A stretch of 64,000 bases of DNA from Rhizodiscina lignyota (Eukaryota > Ascomycota > Dothideomycetes > Aulographales > Rhizodiscinaceae): assembly GCA_010015805.1 (NCBI GenBank), contig ML978122.1, forward strand, positions 1,956,453 to 2,020,452, given 5' to 3'. Positions within the stretch are counted from its first letter, which is position 1, and each line of letters starts with the position of its first letter. The position numbers and the translations under genes are program-made. The notes under the pieces were generated by a model, which was given only the letters and a program-made list of their open reading frames with translations, ran no database searches and had not been told where the DNA came from. Below are positions 44,302 to 55,832 of the stretch, one piece after another.

Positions 44302-47297
44302 ATGTCTTCATTAGTAGACGCCGTCCTGAATTCTGATCATGCCGACATTGCCCCTGCTCAAACTCCAACCGCTGCGCGCCCTCGCACAAATGCAAGATCG
44401 TCATCCAGACCTCGCGCGCCTCCCTCAGACAGCGCAGGCGCTCACAGCGACATAGAAGGCTTCCCAGACGATGAAGTGGTTGGCACGAGGGGAACGGAGA
44501 GAAGAGCGAGAGGCCCACGAGAGGGTATTCCGCGCGTGGTCGATGTCACAGGAGAGACGCTATCGCAGCGGTTCGAGGAGTTCTTGGAATCGTAGGCGCC
44601 GTCCAATCTATACATTACACTTATACCATGCTCACAGTCTCTCCAGGTACGTGGAGGATCCAACAGCATCAGGTGCTGCAGCCTCGAGCGTGACGACAGA
44701 CAAGTACTATATCGCGCAGATTCATGGTATGCGCCAGTACGATCTGTCCACTCTCTACGTCGACTACCGTCATCTTCTGGCACACGAGGAAGGCATTGTC
44801 GCAACGGCTATTGCGGGCGAATACTACCGTTTCCTCCCTTTCATGACTCGCGCCCTTCACAATCTCATTGCAAAATATGAGCCTCGTTACTTTCGCGAGC
44901 ATCGACAACCGACTACAGCTGGCAGCACAACTGCAACATCAATCGCTGGCAATGCAACGAGCCAAGCCGAGTCAACGTCCAATTTGACGTCTAATCAACA
45001 AACGGACAAGCTCTTCACACTCGCATTCTACAACCTTCCCCTGGTCAGCCGCATTCGCGCTCTCCGCACTGCGCAAATCGGCAAACTCCTCTCAATCTCT
45101 GGTACAGTTACGCGAACTTCTGAAGTTCGACCCGAGCTGAGTCTTGCGACATTTATCTGCGAGAACTGCAATACCATCATTCCGAACATCGAACAGACCT
45201 TCCGCTACACCGAGCCAACGCAATGTCCCAATCTTACCTGTGGAAACCGGTTTGGATGGCGGTTAGATATCAGACAGAGCACGTTCGTCGATTGGCAGAA
45301 AGTCCGGATTCAGGAGAACAGCTCGGAGATTCCTACAGGAAGCATGCCTCGTACGATGGACGTGATTCTTCGTGGAGAGATGGTCGATCGTGCAAAGGCT
45401 GGCGAGAAGTGCATCTTTACCGGAACACTAATTGTAATTCCGGATGTGAGCCAGTTTAGAGTACCTGGTACCAAGCCTCAAGCGACTCGAGGCAACCCAA
45501 ACACACAACGTGGGACAGATATCGGCGGCAGTGGAGTCAGCGGTCTCAAAGCACTCGGTGTGAGGGATCTGACATACCGCATGGCATTCTTAGGATGCAT
45601 GATTACTCCAGACCTCTCTACTCAAGGCAATTCTGCAGGCCAGCAATTGCAGGGCCAAGCGGGCAACATCCTGGCTTCTCTTCACCAGACAATGATTGAT
45701 TCCGAGGACGAGACGGGTGAGAAAGCTCAAGCAGATTACCTTGAGAACTTGAGCCCGGCGGAAGTTGAGGACTTGAAAGCCATGGTGCACAAGCCGAATA
45801 TCTTCATGCGGCTGGTGGATAGCATCGCGCCTATGGTCTACGGCCATCAAGTCATCAAGAAAGGCCTGCTCCTCCAACTCATGGGCGGTGTGAGCAAAGT
45901 TACACCCGAAGGCATGGCGCTCAGAGGTGACATCAATATCTGCATCGTTGGCGACCCAAGTACCAGCAAATCGCAATTCCTCAAATACATCTGCTCTTTC
46001 CTGCCTCGAGCGGTCTACACGTCTGGCAAAGCCTCTTCAGCGGCTGGTCTCACCGCAGCGGTGGTCAAGGACGAAGAGACTGGCGACTTCACCATCGAGG
46101 CAGGTGCGCTCATGCTTGCTGACAATGGCATCTGCGCCATCGACGAGTTCGATAAGATGGATATCGCGGACCAGGTTGCGATCCACGAGGCGATGGAACA
46201 GCAGACTATTTCGATCGCAAAGGCGGGTATCCAGGCTACCTTAAACGCAAGGACGAGTATCCTCGCAGCTGCAAATCCAGTTGGTGGCAGGTACAACCGC
46301 AAGACGACATTGAGGGCGAACGTAAACATGAGCGCGCCTATCATGTCCCGTTTTGACCTGTTCTTTGTGGTTCTTGACGAGTGCGACGAGGCCGTAGATC
46401 GACATTTGGCTGATCATATTGTCAACATCCACCGTCTTCGGGACGATGCAGTGGAGCCAGAATTCAGCACCGAACAATTGCAGCGGTACATCCGATTCGC
46501 AAGAACATTCAAGCCCGAGTTCACGCCCGAGGCGAAGCAATCGCTTGTGGAGAAGTATAAGGAACTCCGAGCAGACGATGCGCAAGGTGGTATCGGCAGA
46601 AGCAGCTATCGCATCACGGTCAGGCAGCTGGAGAGTATGATCCGATTGAGTGAGGCGATCGCGAAGGCAAACTGCGTCACGGAGATTACGAGCGACTTTG
46701 TCAGGGAAGCGTACAACCTTCTCCGCCAGAGCATCATCTCTGTCGAGAAAGACGATGTGGAAATCGAGGGCGATGAAGCTGCAGAAGAAGATGAGCAGGC
46801 GGACGGCGGCGCTGATCACGACAGAGATGGCGATTCGCCCATGGCCGATGGAGACGCGGAGATGGGCGATGCGTCGAGAGCATCCGCGACTCCAGGACCT
46901 TCGCAGAAGGAGAGGACGAAGATCACGTATGATAAATACATGTCGATACTTAATACGATGGTCCGGAGAGTCAACGACGACCAGCAGTCGACGGAGGACG
47001 GTGTCGAGGAAGAGGAGCTTCTCGTATGGTATTTGGAGCAGCGAGAGGCGGAGCTGGAGACACAGGAGGACTTGGAGAGTGAGAGAACGCTTGCGAAGAA
47101 GGTCCTGAAGAGGATGGTTAAGGTATGTCGAGTCCAACTACAGCGAATTGAACAACACCGACTGACTGGTAATATAGGACAACATCCTGATGCAGATTCG
47201 TGGAGAAGGTCTCGCTGACGAGCAAGGCCAAGGTTTACAGGGCGAAGGGAAGGTAGTGTATGTCATGCATCCAAACTGCGCAGTTGAGGATATGTAG
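44302..47297 (+). CDS. MCM6: DNA replication licensing factor MCM6
   Basis: Exons 44302-44591, 44647-47122 and 47178-47297 (introns 55 nt each) give 961 residues. The protein is one of six subunits of the MCM2-7 replicative helicase. A Ser/Pro-rich tail of about 75 residues precedes RVVDVTGETLSQRFEEFLES. The zinc finger is C-x2-C (CENC) with CPNLTCG. Walker A GDPSTSKSQFLKYI lies near residue 531, Walker B GICAIDEFDKM and the arginine finger MSRFDLFFVVLDE follow. MCM6-specific text includes DKYYIAQIHGM and FVDWQKVRIQEN. An acidic linker (EGDEAAEEDEQADG) leads to the winged helix ITYDKYMSILNTMVRR. The last exon encodes the conserved end VVYVMHPNCAVEDM; reading through intron 2 gives a false short end. 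Confidence 0.96.
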
Positions 47298-50200
47298 GGT
47301 AATCATGCGTCGTCTGACCTGCACAATCTGGGTTTCTGCATTGCGATGTTTAGAATGGCGATTGGGGCTATGGGTATTGCATGAGGGTTGCATGAGGGTT
47401 GGATTATGACCGCATATCGTAGTAATCCGCAAATGATACCACATGATGATGGCAGTACCTGCTACTATTCGATGCGGTGCACTGGCAATGTTGCTCCTGT
47501 GTCGCCTTTTGAGGTTGACCAGACTTGTGAGCACGATTCAACTCTCGCAGCAGACTCGGTTGATGTTTGGCATCAACATGAGAAGGAGAGTTTAAGCACA
47601 AAGTCAGAAATACGCAAATGCTATCATTGTGTCAACGTAGGTAAAATGCCTTATGAAGAGGTGCTAATACTCGCGTCGCGCGTCTATAAATTGTCCGTTG
47701 CCGGCCAGCAGAAAATAGCTTAGTTATTCCAGATGTGCATGCTTGCCTAAGGTTCGTATCAGTTCACCCTTGCCAGGAGATGCACAGGTGTCGCGACCCT
47801 ATATTCCTAGTCTAGTAGGGCGAAGCGATGTTGTCAAACTTGTGGTCGGTTTGACAAGACGGCCGGGCCTCCTGGCCTGCGTTGCTGCGTTGCTGCGAAG
47901 TTTGTTACTGTTACCTGCGCACCACATGTCCAGTCTAACACAAACCACAGGCAAAGCGTGCCATTCGGATCCTCCCGCGTATTTCACAGCACATGTTGCT
48001 GCTCCAGGCACTATTGGATGGCTGGCCGAACCCCCTCGCTCATTGGTGGGATGCAGTCGCCGATGCATGCAGCAACCGAAGAGTCGGTGGAACAAATCCA
48101 CAGCTCGGCTGCTCGAGTGCCATGGGCCTGGAATGACAGAGCCGATGCCACGGGGAGCGGTCCAGCTGCGGACTGCAAAGTTGGAAGCAGACGTTCCACA
48201 GCTTCTGCAGTTCCATGTCGCTTTTCTGGCGGAGCATTGTTCCGTACCGTCAGGAGGGAAGAGGCTGGCCAATGCGTGTGGGATTGGCCACTCTCAAACT
48301 CTATTCGACGACCCGGAAAGGCGGAGAGGTTCGCGTGGTGCAGTCGCTTGCAAGAGCAGTGAATGGGCATTGGGAAAGGTACTTTGGCACCTCCAAGCAC
48401 AATGGCGCTGAAGCCCAACCCTCTCGGATCTTCCGAGACTACTGCTACTCCTCGCGGCACTATTGCTCCTTTGAAGTGAAGGGGCGAGAGTTAGCGCGTC
48501 GCGCGTCTAACGACTTCGTCGCGGTTACATCGTCCCCGGAATACAGACTCGAAGCACTTCATTTACCGACAGACGAGCACTGCCGGTGCCTGATCGTCGA
48601 GATGTGTACGCAATGGCCAGTTCGCAGCCGGAGCAAATCGATATATCGGTAGCCGGCCCTTGGCCTCGAAAGTATTCAAGATGACATGTGCCCTGTCTCG
48701 GACTGTGCGCGGCCTGATGCGTGCAAGGAACTCGGGACGCAGGGCCGTCTAGCCTATTGCACAGCAGCCCGTACAACCTGTCAAATGGCTGAGGTATTGT
48801 TCGTCTCCTCCATACAATGCAATTGTCGATACGGACAATTGCGCGGCTGCGCGTTTGACAGCTGTTGCCGGTCGCTGCCACGTTTTCTCGAAGTGCTTTT
48901 TCTTGCGCGCGCGTGCTCTTACGTTTGACGTTGTGCCACTGTGGCTGCATCACTATCAGCCAGGTTTCCGTGCCCTTCTTTGTGCTTTTCCCAGTGCTCT
49001 CGTGCTTGCTCCTCCGTCCAACGCTGCTGATGCTCGCAGGGGCAGAGCCGTAAGCCCTGAGTCGCGAGACTTTTCTAATATCGATTCCAGGAATTCGGAT
49101 TGAAGCTGAACGCGATGACGCAGCGTCTCTAGGAGGATTGAAGCATTCTGGTGGAAATGCGAGCGCTACCCACGCACGCACCGCATCGCAGCATCCGCTT
49201 TACCAGATCTCTACAAGCCCGGTTCCAGCAACTCGGAATCACGCTGATAGGTGCCCGTTAGACCCGGAGAGACGTTGCAAACTTCAGAACAAGCTCTCCT
49301 CACCTCATGCCTAGGCTGGAAGGGTGCAAGCCTCCTCTTGGAAGTTGGGGAGAAGCAAAGCTCGCCGCAGGCCATGCCATGTCCGCGCCGTGTGCAGCGA
49401 TCGATGGAGCTTGCCCTACTCCCGCTTCATCAGGATTGGCCGCGTAGAGCAGCCGGGCAGAATGATATTTGTGTGTGAGAGGGTTTGGAAAGCCACACCA
49501 CAATCTAAGCAACTGCATGCGTTGGAAATGCAGATGCAACGTACGATATTCCTGCTCTGCCGCTCGATCAACTGCAGAATTGGTCGTCTGCTCTCGAGCC
49601 TTCCTCCCCGTCACTGTCGGGCTCATTCTTATCCCTCGCCAGCTGGGACGCTCCTTGTAGCAAGGAGCTCTATCCCATAGTTCCAGCGACGCACAATTCA
49701 AGGCCGCCAGCAGTTCCAGCGCAGCGGTTTCAGTGGGTGTAGCGAGGCCGTTGGTGGTCTGAGTCTCAGTCGCTTGCTCTCGGCTTGGAGCAACCTTGCA
49801 TTTGCTACTGTTCGAGGGCACCGCACCGCCCTCCGCCCCAGCCAGAGCTCTCAAGGGACCCCCTTCCACCGGCTGGGCCTTGCCTGACCTGACCGGCTCT
49901 AATCAATCTCGCTTTCGCCTCCGACCACCACCTCCACTCCGCTAGTTAACCACTAACCCTTCCCCATCCGACCTGCCAACTCTTTTAAATACTCCGATCA
50001 TCGCCCATCACACCTGCATCACGCACGCCTCGCGTGAGCGACGACTCTCTGGACGATCGGCGTTGTTGCTAGCCTTCGGTCTCGGGTCTCACCAGCGTCT
50101 CTCGCGCGTGCCGAGTCCCCGCTCGCTGGGCCGGGCAGAGATTTCCCACGGCATCGGGAGCCCATACCGCAGCACCAGCACCACCGAACCCACCAGCACA

Positions 50201-50306
50201 CTTGGGTGTCTAGCGTAGCACCAAAACTCCGCCAGTTGAAGACACTAGCTGGATTATCCATCGATCACTCACTTATTGTCCATTATCGCGCCGTCGATGA
50301 CCAGAA
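47298..50306. other. Gene-free 3.0-kb stretch
   Basis: No supported gene. Open frames reach 222 codons (47743-48411, plus) and 218 codons (48525-49181, minus), but they overlap one another on opposite strands and their translations are Arg/Ser/Ala-rich without domain patterns. The last few hundred bases are pyrimidine-rich and may be a long 5' leader of the zinc-ribbon gene. Confidence 0.5.
47379..47400 (+). repeat. Tandem 11-bp duplication
   Basis: GCATGAGGGTT occurs twice head to tail (47379-47389, 47390-47400) in the MCM6 3' flank. It is probably a replication-slippage product. Confidence 0.8.
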
Positions 50307-51522
50307 ATGAGCTCAGAAGCACCGAAAACTGAACCGGGGGTTGAGGAGGCGAAGTCCACCTCGAGACCACGAATTGGAGGCCTTCTCAAGCGTGTAAAGT
50401 CCGTACTGAGAAGAGGAGGTTCTAGCAAAGAGGCAGCGACCGAATCGTCACCAATCCAGGCCGAGGAGGTGAAGAAGGACGAGCAAACGCCAGTTGTTTC
50501 AGTGGCGAAAACAACTCAACCCGTGTCTCCAACGTATGTCTCATCAGCTCCAATTTAACATACAGAGCTAATTAATATCCCTTAGTTCCCCAGTGGAGTT
50601 ATCCGCAGAGAAAGAGGTCACCGACGAAAAACAACAATTCAGAACGAGCAGACAGGCAGTCTTCGAGGAACGCGCCCGTGCCATCTTCGCAAAGTACGAC
50701 CTCAAGCTGGAGCCCGAGTGGATGCCCGTCCCAGTCGCTGGTGTCAGCCCAGCATCCACCGTAGAACGCGTCCATAAGCCCATCCGCATACGCGTGCATC
50801 GCTACTGCCATCGCTGCGAAACGGTATTTGGGCCGGACCGCGTGTGCACGAAGTGCGATCACAAGAGATGCAAGAAGTGCCCTCGGTATCCCACTGAGAA
50901 GAAGGGCGACGAGCGTACGGGCATGAGGAGAGACAGGTCAGCACAGGGGAAGGGGAAGGATAGGGCAAGATCGGAGACCAGGGAGCCGCTGCTCGTAATC
51001 CAGAGTCGGGGCACGGGACAGATTCTGGTACACCAACCCATCATGCAGAGAATCCGGAGAACGTGCCATAAATGTGAGACGCAATTCCTCCCCTCATCGG
51101 CCCAGGTGTGTACAAATTGCGGGCATCTCAGATGTACCAAGTGTCCCAGAAGTCCGGCGAAGTTGAACAAGTGGGAGTCTGGTTATCCAGGAGACGCACC
51201 GCCGAGCAGTGAAGAGGAAGAGCTAGATATGCCAAGGAAGCAAGAAAGGGTATTCCGTAAGCCAAGGCAGAGGGTCAGGTGGAATTGCGAAAATTGTTCC
51301 ACCTTGTTCCTTGAGGGCACAAAGATTTGCAGAGGCTGTGGACACCAGAAGTGCGAGAATTGCAGGAGGCAGCCGTACGTCTTTCCCTGATGCCACACAT
51401 TACATTCATACTGATTTGCGTCCAGACCAAAGAAAATCAAAGACAACTTTGATCCTGCTGTCGTCGATGCTTTACACGAGAAGCTCTCTGCACTAGTCGT
51501 CACGACCTCTGCCAGAGGGTGA
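50307..51522 (+). CDS. Hypothetical protein with three zinc-ribbon repeats
   Basis: Exons 50307-50533, 50586-51374 and 51426-51522 (introns 52 and 51 nt) give 370 residues. I do not know a function. A basic N-terminus (GGLLKRVKSVLRRGG) and a short helix (RARAIFAKYDL) come first. Three copies of a cysteine module follow: CHRCETVFGPDRVCTKC, CHKCETQFLPSSAQVCTNC and CENCSTLFLEGTKICRGC. Each is followed by a third pair (CKKC, CTKC, CENC), so each unit could bind one or two zincs. Arg/Lys-rich linkers separate them. The last exon restores a clean end, PKKIKDNFDPAVVDALHEK. Reading through its donor would give a four-residue false end. The gene stands alone between two long gene-free stretches. Confidence 0.8.
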
Positions 51523-54500
51523 CAGTAGCTATGCCATAGCTGCGACACATCGTCCTCCCGGGATGCAATGTCTTTGCTATGATGACCATTAATTAATCTC
51601 ATTAAAAGGTTAGTGTTCCTATATGTCTGAAGTATATCAGGATTAAAGATGTAGTCTTGCTGATTTTGAAGCAGAACTCAGTTACACTGCACTCTTTTGG
51701 GTTTCATCAAGGGTGGCTATTTTTTACCCTCGAGTAGTTCCGCTTCTACTGCTCCACGAGGCCCTCATGATCCACACGACTGTGCCAATCCCTCTTAGGC
51801 GCCATTTTATTCGGGCTTCGAATCGTTTTGTCGTTCACGAGATACCTCTTCGCATGTCATTCTCACTTTGCAAAAAATGGGTGGAGTAATTGTAGTATGA
51901 AGCATTGCAGGCGTATTTGGTTCGAAACCCTGGAAGGGATTCGAACAGGAACTTTACAGCTGGAACTTCTCTTTGGGACTGCACTTCACATCTCATGCCA
52001 TATACCCGCTATCCAGCGGTAGCTTCATGAATTGACAACTTTTTTCTTCTGACGACGTTCCATTACGCTCCTTCCTGAGGCTTTCTTGTTTCACCAGCCA
52101 CCCTCACCGCCTATCACAGCCACTCAGCATCTCTGTTGCCAAATTCAGCCAACCATTTTCATCACATGGCTCATCCATGCGCAATCACGTCTCCAACCAG
52201 ATGGCTGGGACGCTTTGCAATCCTGCCTCGGTGCTCTAACCCCGTCCTATTGTACCTCCAGTGGACAGTTCTGACGAAAGATTCACGACTCGCGTTTACC
52301 CTGTGGTTAAATGACTCGCTACATTGAACTGAGCTCTCCGTATGTATCCGTAGGGCTGTGCAATCGGCGTGTAGGCGCGCCTTTACCTACCTATTCTGTT
52401 GTATATGTTGCTTTACTAATCCAGCAGTAGCGACTGCCTGAGGCTGGAACTTGCAAGAGCCGCGACCCGTGACGGAATTCTCCGCATCTCCTATATGATT
52501 CCAATCATTCCATTGTCCATGGAGAAGGCTTGTTGGAACGCGGAATGGTAAGATTAATTGGCATTTTGTATTTGTGAGCATGACTGTCTCTCCAGGCTGG
52601 CTGCAACTCGACTATTGGGATCATCTGTGACACTGAGTAGTACAGGATTTCTCGCGAGACGCGCGGACGGTGAGCAAACAGGTCCATGTGCTACACCTCC
52701 CTACTCCATATTGCCATCTTTGGGGCGTGTTAGAGTTGCCAATCTCTCCAGAGCCCTATCAGATCCGCGCTCCTTATTCCCCGTCATCGTTCGAGAACTC
52801 GCTGCTTATTGTTTGGCACTTACTTCCCCGGCGCAAAGACCGCGCAACTGTCCCCCCGTGAGTGGTGAGCACTGCGGCAGGGCTGAAGCGTACGCTTTCG
52901 CTATCGCAACTCGCATCACAGCGAAGATCCCTGCGGCCACGGTCTTTTCCCTCGTGGGGACCGACGAGCGGCTGTTTGCATGAGCGCCGCCCATCGCTCG
53001 GGAGGCCTACCGGCCAGGCCCGCCGTCCCCGAAGCCTGGCTCCTGGCCGTGAAAAATGCTTCCGAGAGGCTTGAACGACGTGGCGGCACCCTGTGGGCTG
53101 AGGCTCTGCGGACGCTTGCTTCACGGTGGCGTGGGCTTGCGGGTTTTCTGGAATTTTCATTCTTGATGTGCAGCGCGGGAGAAGGGCAGGATTCAGGGAG
53201 TCCAAGGGGAGCGACGGCTTCTGCTCCTATTCTGATCGCCGTCAGCGGGCGCCATGTCAATTCCCATCAGCCCTGCGATTCATGAAGTTCCTCAGATCAC
53301 GCGAGCGTCATCGCACACGACGTCGAAGGCACGAAGAACTCGGTACTCTGTTGCCGTTTATACGACTCGTTCGGCCAACTTACTCCGTTCTTCACCACGC
53401 GGCCGCCACCTGCGGCTCGTAAGGCAAGACACGGAATCGTGGTTCGATGCATACAAGTCTCCGGCAATTCCAGCGCTTCGTCCTCACAAATCTCTACGGA
53501 TCCTGGGCCTACAAGATCAGATCCCGATTCCCCGTAACGCCTGGCTGCCTCAAACAGTCCCGAGTCTCTGGAGTGCGGCGCTTCGGCTCGCTGACTGGCT
53601 TGCGACGCAATAAAAGCCGGAAGGTTGATGCCTTCAGTCGCACGACGTCGTCGAAGAACCAAGGCCATAGAAGCCTTCGAGAAGCAACGGGAGACGGCCC
53701 GGCTGTCTCAAACGAGGACCCATTCAGGGCACGTCATCATTATTCCCGGAGCTTGGATATTCGTACCCGTGAAAATGGATACCTAATGTGGAACAACCCA
53801 CTCCTCGGGGGTCGGCCCGTTGCGTTGAAGCCCAACTTTGGGGCAGTTGGGCTCCGTTGACGCTGGACTGGAACTGCCAGCTTGTTCGGGACAATCCTCG
53901 AACGGATGGTTCCGAGGAGAGCGAACGTCGGGAATTGGGCGAAGCCATGTGGAGTTTTTGATATGCAACTCAGACGCCCTCACTTCCTCCCTGCAGACGT
54001 TCGTTACGACTCGCCTTCAAGGGATGTATGCATGCGGTCATGTTGGATTCCAGATGTCCTCCCACTTCCCCTGCATTCGGTGCAGAGCTCCCGCTGCAGC
54101 CCACTACATGCGTGGGATGGTGGAAGGCGACTCAGGAGATGAGAGAGGTAGAGGATGAGCTGTGCCAGTCCTTGAGCAATTCTCGAACGGAGCAGAATCT
54201 TTCATCAATGATGTCTCGGTTCAAGTTTGACGGAAGCAGATCAAACCATCAACCATTCAATTCTTGCGAACACGGTTTCTAAGCGGACACTTCGGTTTAG
54301 GATGGCTGGTCAAGCAATATGCACCCTGTATTCTGTTCTGCTTCTCGTTCCCCCGTTGCACAACTCCTGATACTATGCATTGAGCTTTTCTCTCAACTTT
54401 CGATCGTATCTCATTCTTATTCTGGTTCCGATTCAACTGAATCTATGGTTCACACTTGGTCTGTGAAAGTGTTAAGTTTCCTCAAGATCTATTTGTTGTT

Positions 54501-55832
54501 CTGCTACCAGTAGACCAGTTCTGAGTTTATGCTTACCCACGCTCGTCCTCGAATGACGAGATGGAATTTGGTTTCAATATCTTCACCGACATTATGACAT
54601 CTCGCTGTTCTTCTTACTTTATTTGGTTTAGAAGAATTGCAATGCAAAATTGCATAAGGCGTTAACCATAGCTTCGCCGATATGCTAAAGTGTAAGTTGA
54701 AGACTGAACGCTGCATACATCAGTAAAACCTGATGTCCTACAACAAACATTCAGGAACGAAGAGCCTCTCGTGCCTCCGGTTCTCCGATTACCCATCAGT
54801 ATCCCCGACCGGTTCGCTTTGGCTGCTTTTCTGTCTTTCTCTTAATTCTTTCTAGAGTGGTGCTTGAACGACTGGCAGCTCCTCAGGGTTTAAGATAGGC
54901 CAAGTATCTTGAACAAGTTTGAATTAAGTTGACTGAAGTCAAACTATACGCACGGGTGACGGACTTAAGGAGGGGTTATAGTATTGATCACCTGATTGCT
55001 AAGTGGTCAGTTCAGGTTCTATATCACATTCACACGCTAACAATTACCCTATTCCCTTTCTCCCCAAAGTAGTTTAATCGCATGTCAAATAAACAAAATT
55101 TACACATGCCTCCAAGGTTTGATATGCAAAAGACCAGTCGACCTCCCCTTTAACGTACCTTAATAATCATCAATGGAGCGGAATCATCGAAGGGGGTTAA
55201 TTGTTCAATTCAAACTACAATAAACCTTACTCATAACCTGCACCCCGCGCCCAGGGACTCTCAGGGTTATGCTGGTATTGTGCTAGTATGGAGATTTTAT
55301 ACGTTATCGTTGCGTAAGGACTCATATTTGACATCACACCCTCCTTCTTCAGTGCCTTCACTATCTTCGTCTCTTTAAGGTTCTCAGCACTGGTTTCAAC
55401 AGCTCTGGAGCAAACTGAATAACGAACCTTTTTGATGGGTAGACTGGCCTGTTTCTAATTTGAAGACGTCCCCGATCCTGGTCTCGTGAACGGCAATGGA
55501 GCTTCTCATCCAGGACAGCTTGTCATTGTAGAGCTGTATTCTGAGGATGCTATTCTCAGCTACCCACCTATTCGCTCAAAACGCAAATCAGTACCTATTC
55601 GTATTAGTCTTCATCGGCCTCCTACGTACATGCTAAACCTTTCACCCCAGAAAGGACTATGTGGCTGTTGTATGGTCATTGTCCGCCGAAACTGCTCGCC
55701 ATCGATCGTAGCGACTGCGTAAGTGCTGTGAGTGGATCCCCATGCTGTATAAGCGTAAGTGTTCAAGTATTCCTTCTCATAAATGTAAGGCATGGAAGAT
55801 TTTACAGAGTAGCCTGTCCCTTAAATTCCTTC
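51523..55832. other. Gene-free 4.3-kb stretch
   Basis: No supported gene in 4.3 kb, the longest gap in the window. Frames of up to 143 codons occur on both strands and overlap. None shows a domain, a signal peptide or a splice pattern that extends it. A short palindrome at 51920-51946 is listed separately. I saw no transposon ends, long repeats or tRNA-like folds. Degraded genes, long leaders or non-coding RNA are all possible. Confidence 0.5.
51920..51946. repeat. 27-bp palindrome
   Basis: GTTCGAA, A, CCCT is mirrored by AGGG, A, TTCGAAC around the triplet GGA. Only the A opposite A breaks the pairing. It could fold as a hairpin of 11 pairs. Confidence 0.75.

Noticed and set aside
46241-47137. 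A 298-codon open frame antisense to MCM6
   Set aside because: It lies wholly opposite the conserved MCM6 catalytic and C-terminal coding sequence and shows no domain; it is a by-product of codon use.
47743-49181. Two frames of about 220 codons on opposite strands (47743-48411 and 48525-49181)
   Set aside because: Composition looks random, no domain or splice signal extends them, and several other frames of similar length overlap them.
49300-49869. A 189-codon minus-strand frame upstream of the zinc-ribbon gene
   Set aside because: No recognisable pattern, and it overlaps equally open plus-strand frames.
51911-51946. Possible tRNA T-arm (GGTTCGAA)
   Set aside because: It pairs with a mirrored TTCGAAC downstream as a simple hairpin and has no other tRNA parts.
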